The notes under the pieces: generated by a model
What the model saw: only the letters and a program-made list of their open reading frames with translations
The model's database searches: none
Told to the model about the DNA's origin: nothing
Assembly: GCA_033558025.1 (NCBI GenBank)
Contig: JAUCEF010000010.1
Span: 1,451,001-1,515,000 of the forward strand
Direction of reading: 5' to 3'
Length of the DNA stretch: 64,000 nt
From: Phytophthora sp. 'mugwort'
Lineage: Eukaryota; Oomycota; Peronosporomycetes; Peronosporales; Peronosporaceae
Shown here: positions 45,003 through 55,240 of the stretch, piece after piece
Numbering within the stretch: position 1 is the stretch's first letter
Layout of the letters: each line of letters opens with the position of its first letter
Position numbers and translations under genes: made by a program

Positions 45003-45103
45003 GTGGCTCGTACGTCGGTCTCGTACTTAGCGATCTTCGACGTACACGTGGCGATCCGACCGACCCACGGGTTTAAGGCCTTCAATCTCGGGGCATAATG
45101 TAT

Positions 45104-45119
45104 CTGCATTCAACAATTT
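45104..45119 (+). promoter_or_regulatory. Initiator-like core promoter motif of calreticulin
   Basis: CTGCATTCAACAATTT resembles the oomycete initiator/FPR consensus (GCTCATTYYNCAWTTT) with three mismatches and lies 60 nt before the ATG at 45180, the usual distance for oomycete transcription starts. Confidence 0.5.
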
Positions 45120-45179
45120 GCGCTGCTTGAAGCAAGAGCCTCTTTTTCTTCCGACCAATACTCCTTCGATTCCTCCAAG

Positions 45180-46460
45180 ATGCTGACTAAGCTGGTAGTG
45201 GCGCTGGCCGCTGTGGCCGCGACTGTGGCTCAAGCCGAGACGATCTTCCGTGAGACGTTCGACGACGCCGACTGGGAGAGCCGCTGGGTGGCCTCCACGT
45301 GGAAGCCTGCGGCCGAGGTGGGCAAGTTTGAGCAGGTGGCGGGCAAGTACTACACGGAGGAGGGCGACAAGGCCGTCAAGACGAGCGAGGACGCACGCTT
45401 CTACGCGCTGTCGGCCAAGTTTGACAAGCCGCTGGACAACAAGGGCAAGGATCTGTACCTGTCGTACTTGGTGCAGCACGAGCAGAAGCTGGACTGCGGC
45501 GGCGCTTACATCAAGCTGCTACCTGCGGACACGGATCAGACAAACTTTGGTGGTGACTCGCCTTACGCCATCATGTTCGGCCCCGACATCTGCGGCAGCA
45601 CCAAGAAGACGCATGCCATCCTAAACTACGCCCGCCCTGGCGAGGATGCCGTCAACATGGACCACAAGGACACAATCCGTGCCGAGTCGGACACGGACGC
45701 CCACCTGTACTCGTTCATGCTTAAGCAGGACAATACGTACGAAGTTAAGATCGACGGCAAGATCATCAAGGAGGGATCGCTCGTCAAGAGCTGGCCCTTC
45801 CAGCCCGAGCAGCAGATCAAGGACCCCAACCAGTCTAAGCCCAAGGACTGGGTGGACGCCAAGGAGATCCCCGATCCGGAGGACAAGAAGCCGGCTGGCT
45901 GGGACGACACCCCCAAGACCATCCCTGACCCGGACGCCGAGAAGCCCGAGGACTGGGACGATGAGGACGATGGAGAGTGGGAGCCCGCCATGATCGAGAA
46001 CCCCGAGTACAAGGGCGAGTGGAAGCCTAAGATGATCGACAACCCGGACTACAAGGGCGAATGGGTGCACCCGCTCATTGACAACCCGGACTTTTTCGAG
46101 GACGATGCTATGTACAACGTTGCCAAGAACGTCGGCGCCATCGGCTTTGAGCTCTGGCAGGTTAAGAGTGGCACCCTGTTCGACGACATCCTGGTCACGG
46201 ATAGTGAGGATGAGTTCGCCGCCCACGAGGAGGCTGTACTCGCCAAGACGGAGGCCATGGCTGCCAAGAAGAAGCAGATCCAGGACGAGGAGAAGGCCAA
46301 AAAGGAGGCCGAGGCTAAGGCCAAGGAGGCTGAGAAGGAGGACGCCGACGAGGCGGACAACGAAGAGACCGATGAGGATGCCGCCGAAGAGGCGGAGGAG
46401 ACCAACGAGGAGGCTGAGGAGACTGAGGAGGAGGAGAAGGCCGAGAAGGACGAACTGTAG
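45180..46460 (+). CDS. CRT: Calreticulin
   Basis: 426 residues, one exon. A signal peptide (about 1-19) leads to a lectin-like N-domain with both family signatures: HEQKLDCGGAYIKLLP (Cys106) and IMFGPDICG (Cys138), the pair that forms the conserved disulfide. The P-domain has three type-1 repeats (IKDPNQSKPKDW, IPDPEDKKPAGWDD, IPDPDAEKPEDWDDED) and three type-2 repeats (GEWEPAMIENPEYK and two relatives). The C-domain is a long Glu/Asp/Lys-rich, calcium-buffering tail ending in the ER-retrieval signal KDEL. It acts in the ER lumen as a calcium-binding lectin chaperone for monoglucosylated glycoproteins. Length and order are those of standard calreticulin. Codon use is strongly G/C-ending, as expected for a highly expressed gene. 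It is convergent with the DHHC gene. Confidence 0.97.
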   Translation: MLTKLVVALAAVAATVAQAETIFRETFDDADWESRWVASTWKPAAEVGKFEQVAGKYYTEEGDKAVKTSEDARFYALSAKFDKPLDNKGKDLYLSYLVQHEQKLDCGGAYIKLLPADTDQTNFGGDSPYAIMFGPDICGSTKKTHAILNYARPGEDAVNMDHKDTIRAESDTDAHLYSFMLKQDNTYEVKIDGKIIKEGSLVKSWPFQPEQQIKDPNQSKPKDWVDAKEIPDPEDKKPAGWDDTPKTIPDPDAEKPEDWDDEDDGEWEPAMIENPEYKGEWKPKMIDNPDYKGEWVHPLIDNPDFFEDDAMYNVAKNVGAIGFELWQVKSGTLFDDILVTDSEDEFAAHEEAVLAKTEAMAAKKKQIQDEEKAKKEAEAKAKEAEKEDADEADNEETDEDAAEEAEETNEEAEETEEEEKAEKDEL

Positions 46461-46730
46461 ACGCTGCCGTCCGGAATTTTTAGTCCCCGTCCTTACTTTT
46501 TTTTAACTTTTGTTTCGCTAGCGCTAGCAACAAATACACGTAGAGTTGGTCAACAGTGAATCATGTGCTTTCTCAGTCTTTTAATCTCTTCGAGACCGTT
46601 TCGTTGAATATGACTGTAATATTACTGAAAACCGGTCTTCGCATAACTCTTTGTCAGTGCTCGGAGACTTGTCGCATCAATTAGCACAGCATCGTCCGTA
46701 CTCCTTCGAGCTGTTTGCCAAAACTTGGAT

Positions 46731-47495
46731 TCATCTAGTGGTAAATGTGACGAGGCACACGGCGGCAATGAGCATGCAGTGCAGCGAGATGAAGGTCAGA
46801 AACACGTAAAACAACTTGACGGTGCGCTCGCCGACGCACTTGCCTGTCCACGGACAATGGTGATCCAGCTTTAGCAGCAGACAGCATTAGGTAGAACAGT
46901 CTCGTCAGAATTACACTACGACTCGCAACTCTTCTAGCAACACGCACCTCTCTGACGCAGACACCACAGTCTGAGCAATGTGATGCGTTCAACGGTCGAC
47001 GGACCTCGCATTGTGCTGCAATAAATACATCATCAACCTCCTGCCACATCCTCAAATGTTTTCTATCGAAAGCCCCGTACCGCAGATAACGCCCGTCTCG
47101 ATATCTCCGTGCAGCTGATCTGACACCTCCAGGTCCTCGAACACTATGCCGGGGTCGCTGCACGCCACCATGGTGAAGGAGGCCGTGGTGAGGCCGATAG
47201 ACACCAGCAACGCTACCTTGAGTCCGTACAGCACATCGTCCGCGAAGAAGAAGAAGGCCGGTCCAATGGACAGGCAGTAGGTCACCAGCATGCAGCCCCA
47301 ATGCGGCCCGACATGGCACGTGGTCGGGAAGTACCCGTACTTCTTGGACAGCGAGCACAGCACGCGTGTGCGACCGAAGCGCGCGCAGTACCGCCCATTG
47401 GTGCGTGGAGAGGTGCTGTATTTCGCTGTGGGTTCATCCTCTGTCAGGTGCATGTCGTCGCCCCGGCGCTCCGAGAACTCCGCAACGGCAGGCAT
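46731..47495 (-). CDS. DHHC-type palmitoyltransferase (three exons)
   Basis: Reverse strand. Exon 1 is 47495-47081, exon 2 is 47015-46948 and exon 3 is 46868-46731, joined by GT-AG introns of 65 and 79 nt, giving 206 residues. Two N-terminal membrane helices (CMLVTYCLSIGPAFFFF and VALLVSIGLTTASFTMV) are followed by the DPG motif (SDPGIVFED). The Cys-rich domain is assembled across the junctions: ICAQCEVRRPLNASHCSDCG, CVREL, then DHHCPWTGKCVGER with the acyl-accepting Cys166. One further helix (LFYVFLTFISLHCMLIAAVC) precedes the stop. Most family members have a fourth helix and a TTxE motif; both are missing, so the C-terminus is short or a further exon was missed. It would S-acylate proteins on endomembranes. 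Confidence 0.85.
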
Positions 47496-47807
47496 AGCGC
47501 TGCTGAATTGTCTAGGTCAGTGAGACAGTCTCGAATCAGGCGAGTTGTGATTGGTGGAAAATGGGCTATGTGGTCCCGTAAAACAACATCGGTATTTGTT
47601 ACCGGTACTCACGAGCAGTATTGCCCTCAATACGAAAACGGCAATGAATGAGATGGTAAGAGCACGTATATAACCTCTGCATACGTGATAAGCACTCTGC
47701 TGCCACGCATACACGCGTGGGCTAGCGCTCGCTGTTCTTGGTCTGCACTATCCTAATGCCCGCTCCGTTGCACCTCAAGTCTAAGGAGGCAGGATTCGCT
47801 GTCTTGC

Positions 47808-49310
47808 TTAAAAGTTAATGGGCTTGTCGAAAGCGCTCAGACAGGCCTCCTTGAACGCTTCGCTGAGCGTCGGGTGAGCGTGGCAAGTACGCGCCAGGTC
47901 CTCACTGGCAGCACCGTATTCAATGCCGATGACACCCTCGGAGATCATTTCACCGGCGTTGCTGGCGATAATGTGCACGCCGAGCAGCTTGTCGGTCTTC
48001 TTGTCGGCGAGCACCTTCACGAGACCGTCAGCCTCGGCAACCGTACGGGCACGCGAGTTCGCCATCATAGGGAACTTGCCGACGTTGTACTCAATACCCT
48101 CGGCCTTGAGCTCCTCCTCCGTCTTGCCCACCGAAGCGAACTCCGGGAACGTATATATGACGCCGGGGATGGCGCCGTAGTTGACGTGGCCGTGCTTGCC
48201 GGCAATGTTCTCAGCGCAGGCAACACCCTCCTCCTCGGCCTTGTGCGCCAGCATGGCGCCCTTAATCACATCGCCGATGGCAAAGATGCCGGGCACCTGC
48301 GTGCGGAAGGCGTCGTCGACCTCGACGCGGCCGAGCTTGTCAGTCTGGATGCCCATCTGCTCAAGGCCCAGGCCAGCAGTGTAGGCGCGACGGCCAGTAG
48401 CAACGAGCACGGTGTCGCACTCGATGGTGGTAGCATCACCACCCTTTGAAGTCTCCGTGGTGAGCTTGACGACGTCACCATTAACCTCCGACGCCGTGAC
48501 TTTGGTGCCGAACTTGAAGTCCAGGCCCTGCTTCTTCAGCAGCTTGGTGAACTCCTTGACAGACGCCTTGTCCATACCGGGGCAGGCAGCGTCCAGGAAC
48601 TCCACGACAGTCACCTTGGAGCCAAGGCGCTTGTACACGGAGCCAAGCTCCAGACCGATGACGCCGGCGCCGACCACAACGAGGTGCTCCGGAATGCGGT
48701 CGAGCGATAGGGCACCCGTGGAGTCAACGATCTTGCCGGCGGCGTTGTCCACAGGCACGGGGGGAAGGGGGGTCACCTCTGAACCTGTAGCGATGATAAT
48801 GTTCTTGGCCTTAACGGTCTCGTTGCCCTTGTTGTCGTTAAGCGCAACGGACACTTCGCCCTGGGCCGAGATCTTACCAAAGCCCTTGATGTAGGTGACC
48901 TTGTTCTTCTTGAAGAGGGACTCGATGCCGCTTGTCAGCGTCGTCACGGCCTTCTCCTTGGCCTTCATCATCTGCGGGAAGTTGGCCTTCACCTCGGGGG
49001 CGTCGATACCGTAGCTCTTGAAGTCGTGCTGAGCCGTGTGGAGAAGGTGCGTCGAGTGCAGCAGCGCCTTGGACGGAATGCAGCCCACGTTAAGGCACGT
49101 GCCGCCCAGCTTGCCGCGCGATTCGATACACGCGGTCTTCATGCCCAGTTGAGCGGCCTTAATGGCCGCCACGTAGCCGCCCGGTCCGCCGCCGATCACC
49201 ACCACGTCGTAGTCCGACGAGGCAGACGAGAAGGCGCGCGCCGTGAAGGGCGACACGGATGAGCGCATCGCCACGGAGCGGCGCGAGATCGAGGCCAGGT
49301 TGCGCAGCAT
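47808..49310 (-). CDS. DLD: Dihydrolipoamide dehydrogenase, mitochondrial (E3)
   Basis: 500 residues, one exon. The basic, Ser/Arg-rich start (about 1-31, MLRNLASISRRSVAMRSS) is a mitochondrial presequence. FAD-binding GGGPGGYVAAIKAA (residues 40-53) leads to the redox-active disulfide GGTCLNVGCIPS (Cys72/Cys77). The NAD-binding GAGVIGLELGSVYKRLGSKV and the second FAD motif AIGDVIKGAMLAHKAEEEG follow. The C-terminal interface domain ends CHAHPTLSEAF with His479 and Glu484, the catalytic dyad. It reoxidises dihydrolipoamide in pyruvate, 2-oxoglutarate and branched-chain dehydrogenases and in glycine cleavage. All key residues are present and the length is normal. Confidence 0.97.
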   Translation of the reverse strand: MLRNLASISRRSVAMRSSVSPFTARAFSSASSDYDVVVIGGGPGGYVAAIKAAQLGMKTACIESRGKLGGTCLNVGCIPSKALLHSTHLLHTAQHDFKSYGIDAPEVKANFPQMMKAKEKAVTTLTSGIESLFKKNKVTYIKGFGKISAQGEVSVALNDNKGNETVKAKNIIIATGSEVTPLPPVPVDNAAGKIVDSTGALSLDRIPEHLVVVGAGVIGLELGSVYKRLGSKVTVVEFLDAACPGMDKASVKEFTKLLKKQGLDFKFGTKVTASEVNGDVVKLTTETSKGGDATTIECDTVLVATGRRAYTAGLGLEQMGIQTDKLGRVEVDDAFRTQVPGIFAIGDVIKGAMLAHKAEEEGVACAENIAGKHGHVNYGAIPGVIYTFPEFASVGKTEEELKAEGIEYNVGKFPMMANSRARTVAEADGLVKVLADKKTDKLLGVHIIASNAGEMISEGVIGIEYGAASEDLARTCHAHPTLSEAFKEACLSAFDKPINF

Positions 49311-49358
49311 ATTTGTTATGATCTGATCCTATGTGCTGTTGGGTGCTGGGGAGCCTGC

Positions 49359-49372
49359 AAAAGCGGAAATGC
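49359..49372 (-). promoter_or_regulatory. Initiator-like motif of the dihydrolipoamide dehydrogenase gene
   Basis: On the reverse strand, GCATTTCCGCTTTT matches the oomycete TCATTYYNCAWTTT initiator at 11 of 14 positions and lies about 50 nt before the ATG at 49310. Confidence 0.4.
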
Positions 49373-50926
49373 CATTGCTGCTTGGGGCTCCAGTGAGCCG
49401 CAGCTTTACCGGTAGTACGGTGTCGTACTTAGTGAGACAAGTGATTTTATTGGATAAAATCTCCCGGACTTGATGGATAAAAGCCGTCGTCGACGCTGTG
49501 ATTGGATGCAGCACGGGCAGCAGTGTGGAGAACACAAGCAAAGCGAGATAAATACGCCGGCCAATTGGGCAGCACTCCTGCACGATGGGCAGCGCTATGA
49601 CGGTCAATTGGCATTACGGCCAAGCGCGCTGCTTGGTGGTGTACAGTGCAGTACTGCAAACGATAGAGTGTCGCGACAGTCGCTGTATCTGTAAGAACCC
49701 GTTCAGGTCAGGATACCATACAACATAACTTTCGATTGTGAAAAATTATCATTCGCTCTAAGTTCGACTTTGTATAAGCTGCAGATTCAAATTCCTAATT
49801 TCTGCATCGTTAGCATCAGTAAACTCAAATATGGCGACAACCAAAATTTAGCTCGGTATGTGATGCAAACACCAATAATTGAGATAAATGCCGGGCACAT
49901 TTTGCCTGTGTAATAATCAAAACAGTTTCGTGAATGCGACACTCCAGCAAACAAGTTGTATCAAACGAATGACACACAGCAACCCCATCACAGGCGCTTC
50001 GTGTGAGACACAGCAGCTTCACTTTCTCGATGCTCTACGATAAAGTGGATGTTTGATCGCTTGGGGCAAGTTGAAGCACAGACACCGCAAACCAACAACA
50101 AGTTTCGATTAAGTAGCGGACCACCGAGCGCCGGGTAGGTAGCAAACAAGTTTGAAAGTAAAGCAGTTTCAGCGGTGCCAGTAGTGGGAACACCTTTTTT
50201 GCTTGCTTCACATGATAAAGTCCTGACAGTCACCGTCGGAGCTCAGCTGAGTTAATCTGACTTACCGTGCCGAAGAGAACAGATAATAGCGATCAACATA
50301 CGACATCAGCGACCAGACACTAATGAGACTTCGACGTACATGAGTTATAAGAAAGTCTAACATTTTACTAACCGAGCAGATTAGATCATCGCTTCCCGGC
50401 CCCAAACGCACACAAACAGCGATTCCTCTTGTGCAATCCCCCCCGTGATTGTATTAAGTAAACGTCAAATGCATCCAATCCAAAAAAAACAAAATCTAAT
50501 GAAATAGGTTTTAACCTCGCCTGTGGTTAGCCGCCACTGGTGGCCACGAAGATTTTTTGCCAAGCTCAACATGCCCAACACTGGTTGCTAGTTGACTTCA
50601 GTTTTCATGAACTTAACGTCTTTGGTGAACTTCAGGTTCCTGGTAAAATTCTTTACCTATTACTTGGTTCCTTGCACTTGGCTACTTCCAAAAACTGAGA
50701 TCCAAACTTTTTTTGGATTTCCTAAAACAATTTACGAGGTCATGACCATAGCAAAAGCAGCAACATTCAAACCAATCCACAACACAGAGTTTGCTGGTAA
50801 CGAATCCCTTCAAATTGTTATCAGTAGTCGAAGTAGCTTCCATAGCGCGTATGGCGGCGCAATGGTGAGACGTCTTGACGCTTGCGACTTTGCAGTCACA
50901 GGCTCCTGAGAAGTAGGTGCAGCAGT
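49373..50926. other. Intergenic region of about 1.5 kb
   Basis: Contains the upstream region of the dihydrolipoamide dehydrogenase gene and the 3' flank of the uL1 gene. Short open frames exist, the longest 105 codons at 50592-50909, but they lack family resemblance and normal coding composition. No RNA gene was recognised. Confidence 0.4.
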
Positions 50927-51616
50927 CTAGAAGAAAATCTGGACGGGGGGGCCCATGGTGGACTTGAGGTACAGCACCTTAATGTTCTGCCAGTTCTTCT
51001 TCAGCAGCGAGGCCAGGAAGTTGGCAGCCAGCTGCGTGTTAACAACAATCTGCTGCTTCTCAAGTCCCACGTGGCCGATGGCGACGTTCAGGCACATGAC
51101 CTTCTTCATCTGGAACTTGATAGTGGCGCGCACGGCGTCAGCTTTCTCGGTCAGCGAGTCGTTGGCAGTCACCAAGGTGGGGAACTTGCCAGCCTTGTTA
51201 AGACCAGGGCCTAACAGACGCGGGATCTGCTTGATGAGCGTGTCCGAGGCGAGGAAGGCGTCGTACTTCTTAGCGAACTTCTTGATGACCTTCTTGTTCT
51301 TGTTGAACTTCTTGAGGTCATCCACCGTCATGTACTCAAAGCCCTCCTTCTCGGCCATCTCACAGTGGATAGCGTTTCCGAGCACGCAGATCTTCATGTT
51401 GGGGCGGGGAACCGTGGGCAGCTTGAACGTGCCGCTGAAACGTTTGTCCTTTTGCGGGTCGTAGTTCTTAAGCGCAATCTGCAGCTCAATGGTCTCGTTA
51501 AAGTTACGCTTCTTGCCCTTCACCTCGTCACCGTTCATGTTCACGGTCTCGCCGGCCGAGAACGCCAGGATGTCGTCCACAGCCTGCGACAGCAGGTCGG
51601 AGTTCAGCTTGCTCAT
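50927..51616 (-). CDS. RPL10A: 60S ribosomal protein L10a (uL1)
   Basis: 229 residues, one exon. Family landmarks are in order: [43 protein letters not shown]-equivalent [32 protein letters not shown], the [17 protein letters not shown] strand and [12 protein letters not shown] at the end. It is slightly longer than the usual 217 residues because of a short N-terminal extension and a PVQIFF tail. It is a cytosolic large-subunit protein forming the L1 stalk that moves with the exiting tRNA. Strong codon bias fits a ribosomal gene. Confidence 0.97.
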   Translation of the reverse strand: MSKLNSDLLSQAVDDILAFSAGETVNMNGDEVKGKKRNFNETIELQIALKNYDPQKDKRFSGTFKLPTVPRPNMKICVLGNAIHCEMAEKEGFEYMTVDDLKKFNKNKKVIKKFAKKYDAFLASDTLIKQIPRLLGPGLNKAGKFPTLVTANDSLTEKADAVRATIKFQMKKVMCLNVAIGHVGLEKQQIVVNTQLAANFLASLLKKNWQNIKVLYLKSTMGPPVQIFF

Positions 51617-51651
51617 GCTTCTTCTTCAGTCGGGGCGCTTCTTCGACGATT

Positions 51652-51665
51652 CAAAGGGAGAATGA
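51652..51665 (-). promoter_or_regulatory. Initiator-like motif of the uL1 gene
   Basis: Reverse-strand TCATTCTCCCTTTG matches TCATTYYNCAWTTT at 12 of 14 positions, about 36 nt before the ATG at 51616. Confidence 0.55.
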
Positions 51666-51669
51666 CTGA

Positions 51670-53325
51670 GCTGCTCTCAATTGGGGAAAGAGGGGTGGTG
51701 TTGGTTGGCTGAGCGGAGGCAGACCACCTAAGTACGAAATGAGACCGGGAAGTCAGAGCGGGTGGACAGTATAAGGGGTTTTCTAACTGGTAGAAACGTA
51801 ACAGAAACCTGTGAAAGACGATGTTGAGAATTGGGAAGGACGCAGACCTACCATACCGTAATTTGCACACTATCACGGTAAACTTGCCAGGAATGTGTTC
51901 ACATTTAGCACGTCGCCAAGCCGCTCAGCGGGATACAGCTCTAAAGGGTTAATTTGCTTCCTTAGGGCGACTAGGTTCAAATTTTCGATTTTCAAAAACA
52001 AACGTACAAAATGACTAATTAAACTTGTGAGCCAGTCTCTGAATAACATTGCTTCAAGTCGCTTCAGCGAACTGGTCGAATGTTCATTGTCAATTCAGCT
52101 TTTTCAGGTTTCCCCCCAATTCTCATTTTGGCAGCGGAACTACTAGACCAACCTGGACATGCAGTATAGTTCACCTCTTCCGACTTCCTCTCCGTCCGCG
52201 CAGCAACTGCAAAGAACTGGAAAAGGAGAATCTAGCCGAGAACGTCAAGATCTTATCTTAACAAAGGCAGTGCCTGGCTATGAGAGAACCCCTGTGACTG
52301 GGCTATTGGCCGCGCTATGCGGAAGCCAAAGCTGTCTGTGATTTCAACTCTGTCGGCTCAATATGGCAATAATGACGAATTATGCTAGGTTTGCCGATAA
52401 AAACAGCCTCCATTTTCATTCTGAGGCAAGCGAAAAACTTTTCACAGTTCGCAGTGAATCCTTTACGTGAGTCTTGGGCGAGCCGAAAAAAGTAGATTAC
52501 AGAGATGCTGACGGTGTTTTAGGCGATGAAAAGCTTGCACTATACTGATTGAAGCACATAAGGTGTCAAGTTCAGCTACCAATGCTGATGCGCTCCAAAC
52601 CCTTAGTTTCACACTCGTGTTGAAACTAGAATATATACGGACCGTTTTGAAATGGATCAGCAGGACAAAACGAGCAACGGACTTCTTGATATTACGTTGA
52701 TTATATTCAAGGATGATCCCCAGCATTTAATGCAACTTTGACGTCTCAATTTGTCAACAAGTTGCTGTTTCAGATCTAGCGATGGGGAAAGTGCAGCGAG
52801 AAAAAAACGCCTTACTGCAGGTCAAACTGCCTCACTCGAGGGAGAGTCTCCAGTCAAATTCGACGAGTTCTTAATAATTAAAGGGGATGCCATCTTTAAG
52901 AACCCGGAATCTCTCGTGTAAATCCGGTACGCGAACACTTTCAACTCGCAGTAGTCGCAAGTGCAACATCGGCGATTTTTCGTTGTTAGCAAGGCGATAT
53001 GATGATGCTGTCTTGCTAAAATGCTCGAAACGACTAAAAAGACAGGTTTGCAGGCTAATAAAGATGATATTTGTGCAGCAATACCAGCTTAAGCTTTTTG
53101 CACGAGTACACGGAGAAGCTCGAAACGAGTACCGGAAACCATACATCTGTTCACTACTGTAGGGTGTGTTAGACGTCTCGATTGCTCTAATCACGATAAC
53201 AAAGCGTTCGATTCACTACGTTAAAGTGTCGCTTGGCTCTCTCTATCGTAACTTAGCTTACATGTAATTTAATTCTAAACTTGTAACTCCTCGGCTCTCA
53301 AGCATCCATTCTCATGATATCTGCA
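51670..53325. other. Intergenic region of about 1.65 kb
   Basis: No gene is supported. Open frames here are short and AT-rich. The right end is the 3' flank of the zinc-finger membrane protein. Confidence 0.4.
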
Positions 53326-54024
53326 TCATAACACGTAGCTCAACTCGGCAGGGATGCTGCGAGCACGCAGGTACAATGCCAGCAGCAATCCAAACACGAC
53401 CCAGACCACGATCGTAGCCAGGATCGCATAGATCACCAGGAAGACACTGCAGTTCTCGTACTCGCAGACCTCTGGGAAGACTGGACTCATGGAGCAGTAG
53501 CTATCCTTCTTCGTTCGTCTCAACTCCATCTTGACCTGCTTCTCCTTCAAGGCCCACGTCGCTACCGCCCCCTGGATCTTGTGCATCTCCCTGTACTGGA
53601 TCTCTTCCTCCTCAATGTACGACTGCCTCGAGAGCGTCGTCATGAGCAGGTCGTCGTCCTCTGCGTCGTCCTCCGCGTCGTAGTCGAACAAGTCTCCGTC
53701 GTCCTCCTCGTCGCTCACCGCTTCGACCCCGTCCACGCCGTCCAGTACGTCTGGGGATCCGTACTCCAGCTCCAGGTCGGGCGACCCAACGGGCGACAGG
53801 AACTGCAGCTCCTGCTCGTCGTCGCGGTCTTCGGCGTCGAAAATCTCGAGCGACTTGCGCCGTCGAACGTCCCGAGACGGCCGGTTCAGGTTCGTGTGCT
53901 TGAGCTCGAGGTGCCCGGGCAGACAGCTCTTGCACACGACGTTCGTGCAGTGTTTGCACTTCTTCTTGAGGCCAAACACCTTGAACTTCTTGCCGCATTC
54001 ATCACACGCGCTCGGGGAGCCCAT
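53326..54024 (-). CDS. Cys-rich zinc-finger membrane protein (FYVE-like)
   Basis: 232 residues, one exon. The N-terminus has three CxxC pairs in about 30 residues (CDECGKKFKVFGLKKKCKHC then CKSCLPGH), the spacing of a FYVE/RING-type zinc finger, though the R(R/K)HHCR phosphoinositide motif of true FYVE domains is absent. A long acidic, probably disordered middle part (about 55-125, DEEDDGDLFDYDAEDDAEDD) leads to a helical segment. A single transmembrane helix lies near the C-terminus (about 195-222, FLVIYAILATIVVWVVFGLL) with a short tail. It is likely a tail-anchored or single-pass protein with the zinc finger on the cytosolic side. Function is unknown. Confidence 0.8.
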   Translation of the reverse strand: MGSPSACDECGKKFKVFGLKKKCKHCTNVVCKSCLPGHLELKHTNLNRPSRDVRRRKSLEIFDAEDRDDEQELQFLSPVGSPDLELEYGSPDVLDGVDGVEAVSDEEDDGDLFDYDAEDDAEDDDLLMTTLSRQSYIEEEEIQYREMHKIQGAVATWALKEKQVKMELRRTKKDSYCSMSPVFPEVCEYENCSVFLVIYAILATIVVWVVFGLLLALYLRARSIPAELSYVL

Positions 54025-54549
54025 GATCCGCGGTACTACTTAGTAAGTAATCCTGTTCAGTTTGGCGTCAACAGACTCGGACCAGTTTTGTGCACGACGG
54101 ACGCAATAGTCCAATTAACTGCTTGATCTAATATTTAGAGTGGACCAAAATTTTATCAAGTACAGTATAGCAAGCTACACTTATGTTATAAAATACAGCA
54201 TAAGGTAAAATGCCAATCGTTGCACGGTGCCAATTATGGCACGCTTTTAAGCTTGGTTTCAGTATACTTTTCACCAAAAGTGGCCCTTCCGGAAGTATAA
54301 AATGTTCTTGGGGATTTGAATTGACCTAAGCTTGTATGAACCGTGCCACGAACTGGACCACAGATTTACCCTGTATATTTCTACTGACTTTGCCTGTCGC
54401 TTCCGTGTGTACAAAGGGAGCCAGGGTCTCATGCTGTGTTTATCAGCTTAGTTTGTGTATCCTCTTAGCTTTTATACACAAGTTTCATAAATCGAGGTAC
54501 CTACAATACAGTTTATAAGCCAATCGAAACCGTGCCAGAAATTGGAATT
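54025..54549. other. AT-rich spacer
   Basis: Upstream region of the zinc-finger gene; no gene supported beyond it. Confidence 0.4.
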
Positions 54550-54818
54550 TTACCTTAGCGTAGGATGAAAGTTCTCCAGTCTTCCCCACGCGTCTCTCGC
54601 AGTCACCGCGTCGATGATGTGCATCAGCTGCGAGTCCTTCAGGTTCAGCACGATCGCCGCGTGCGCTTGCTGCTCCTTGAGTGCTGTTACGTTGCCTTCA
54701 CCGGAGACCGCACTCCACAACCCTTGGACATCAGACACATCTTCATCTTGTAGCTCCACAGCGCGTAGTTGGACCCGTCGAAGGCCTCGACCTTGAACTT
54801 GGAGTCGTCTGAGGTCAT
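54550..54818 (-). pseudogene. Ty1/Copia gag N-terminal fragment
   Basis: Reverse strand from ATG 54818. FKVEAFDGSNYALWSYKMKM is the DUF4219/UBN2-type start of Copia gag. One frameshift near 54715 separates it from a second part that reads LWSAVSGEGN, then ALKEQQAHAAIVLNLKDSQL and TARDAWGRLENFHPTLR. Nothing else of the element (protease, integrase, RT) is present, so this is a truncated scrap of about 90 codons. Confidence 0.7.
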
Positions 54819-55022
54819 AACCTAAAAGTAGGAGAGGAAGAGCGTGCGGGGCGAGTTGATGAAGAAGGCTTCTTGGCAAGGTTGCAAAACCAAAAGTGAG
54901 TGGGATTGATGTCGTTATTGTTCTCTACCTTCCTAGCTCATTGCTTTCTACTGTCTTTGCTACGGTAAGTTTTCTAATCCCATCAGGTATCCCATATGTA
55001 TAGTGGGAAGATGCAAAAGTTG

Positions 55023-55096
55023 TGGCCAAAGCGGGACTCGAACCCGCTAACTGCTGGCTCGCATAGAAAGACTAAACTAGCTGAGCTATAGAAAGC
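55023..55096 (-). tRNA. tRNA-like sequence (pseudo-tRNA or SINE head)
   Basis: Reverse strand, 74 nt. It has a perfect internal B box GGTTCGAGTCC (55034-55044) within a paired T arm (GCGGG...CCCGC) and an A-box-like TAGCTCAGCTAG (55077-55088). The 5' GCTTTCT does not pair with the 3' TTTGGCC, and no standard anticodon arm forms, so it should not be charged as a tRNA. It could be a decayed tRNA or the RNA polymerase III promoter head of a tRNA-derived SINE. Confidence 0.5.
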
Positions 55097-55240
55097 ATTT
55101 GGTCAAAACATCATGAATGCGTATCCATACCAAAACACCATAACTCACGCAAACCCACACATGCACAACATATGCAAACCGGCACTTCAACACACGCAAC
55201 ATCACCTGCCAACAGTTAGAGGGGACAGTGGCTGCAGAAT

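Noticed and set aside
45621..46405. Reverse-strand frames of up to 201 codons opposite calreticulin
   Set aside because: Antisense of the calreticulin P- and C-domains; codon bias and family match lie on the plus strand.
50592..50909. 105-codon plus-strand frame in the gap before uL1
   Set aside because: No family resemblance or promoter, weak codon composition, and it overlaps the 3' flank of uL1.
55023..55096. Functional tRNA gene
   Set aside because: Acceptor ends do not pair and no standard anticodon arm forms, despite good A and B boxes.
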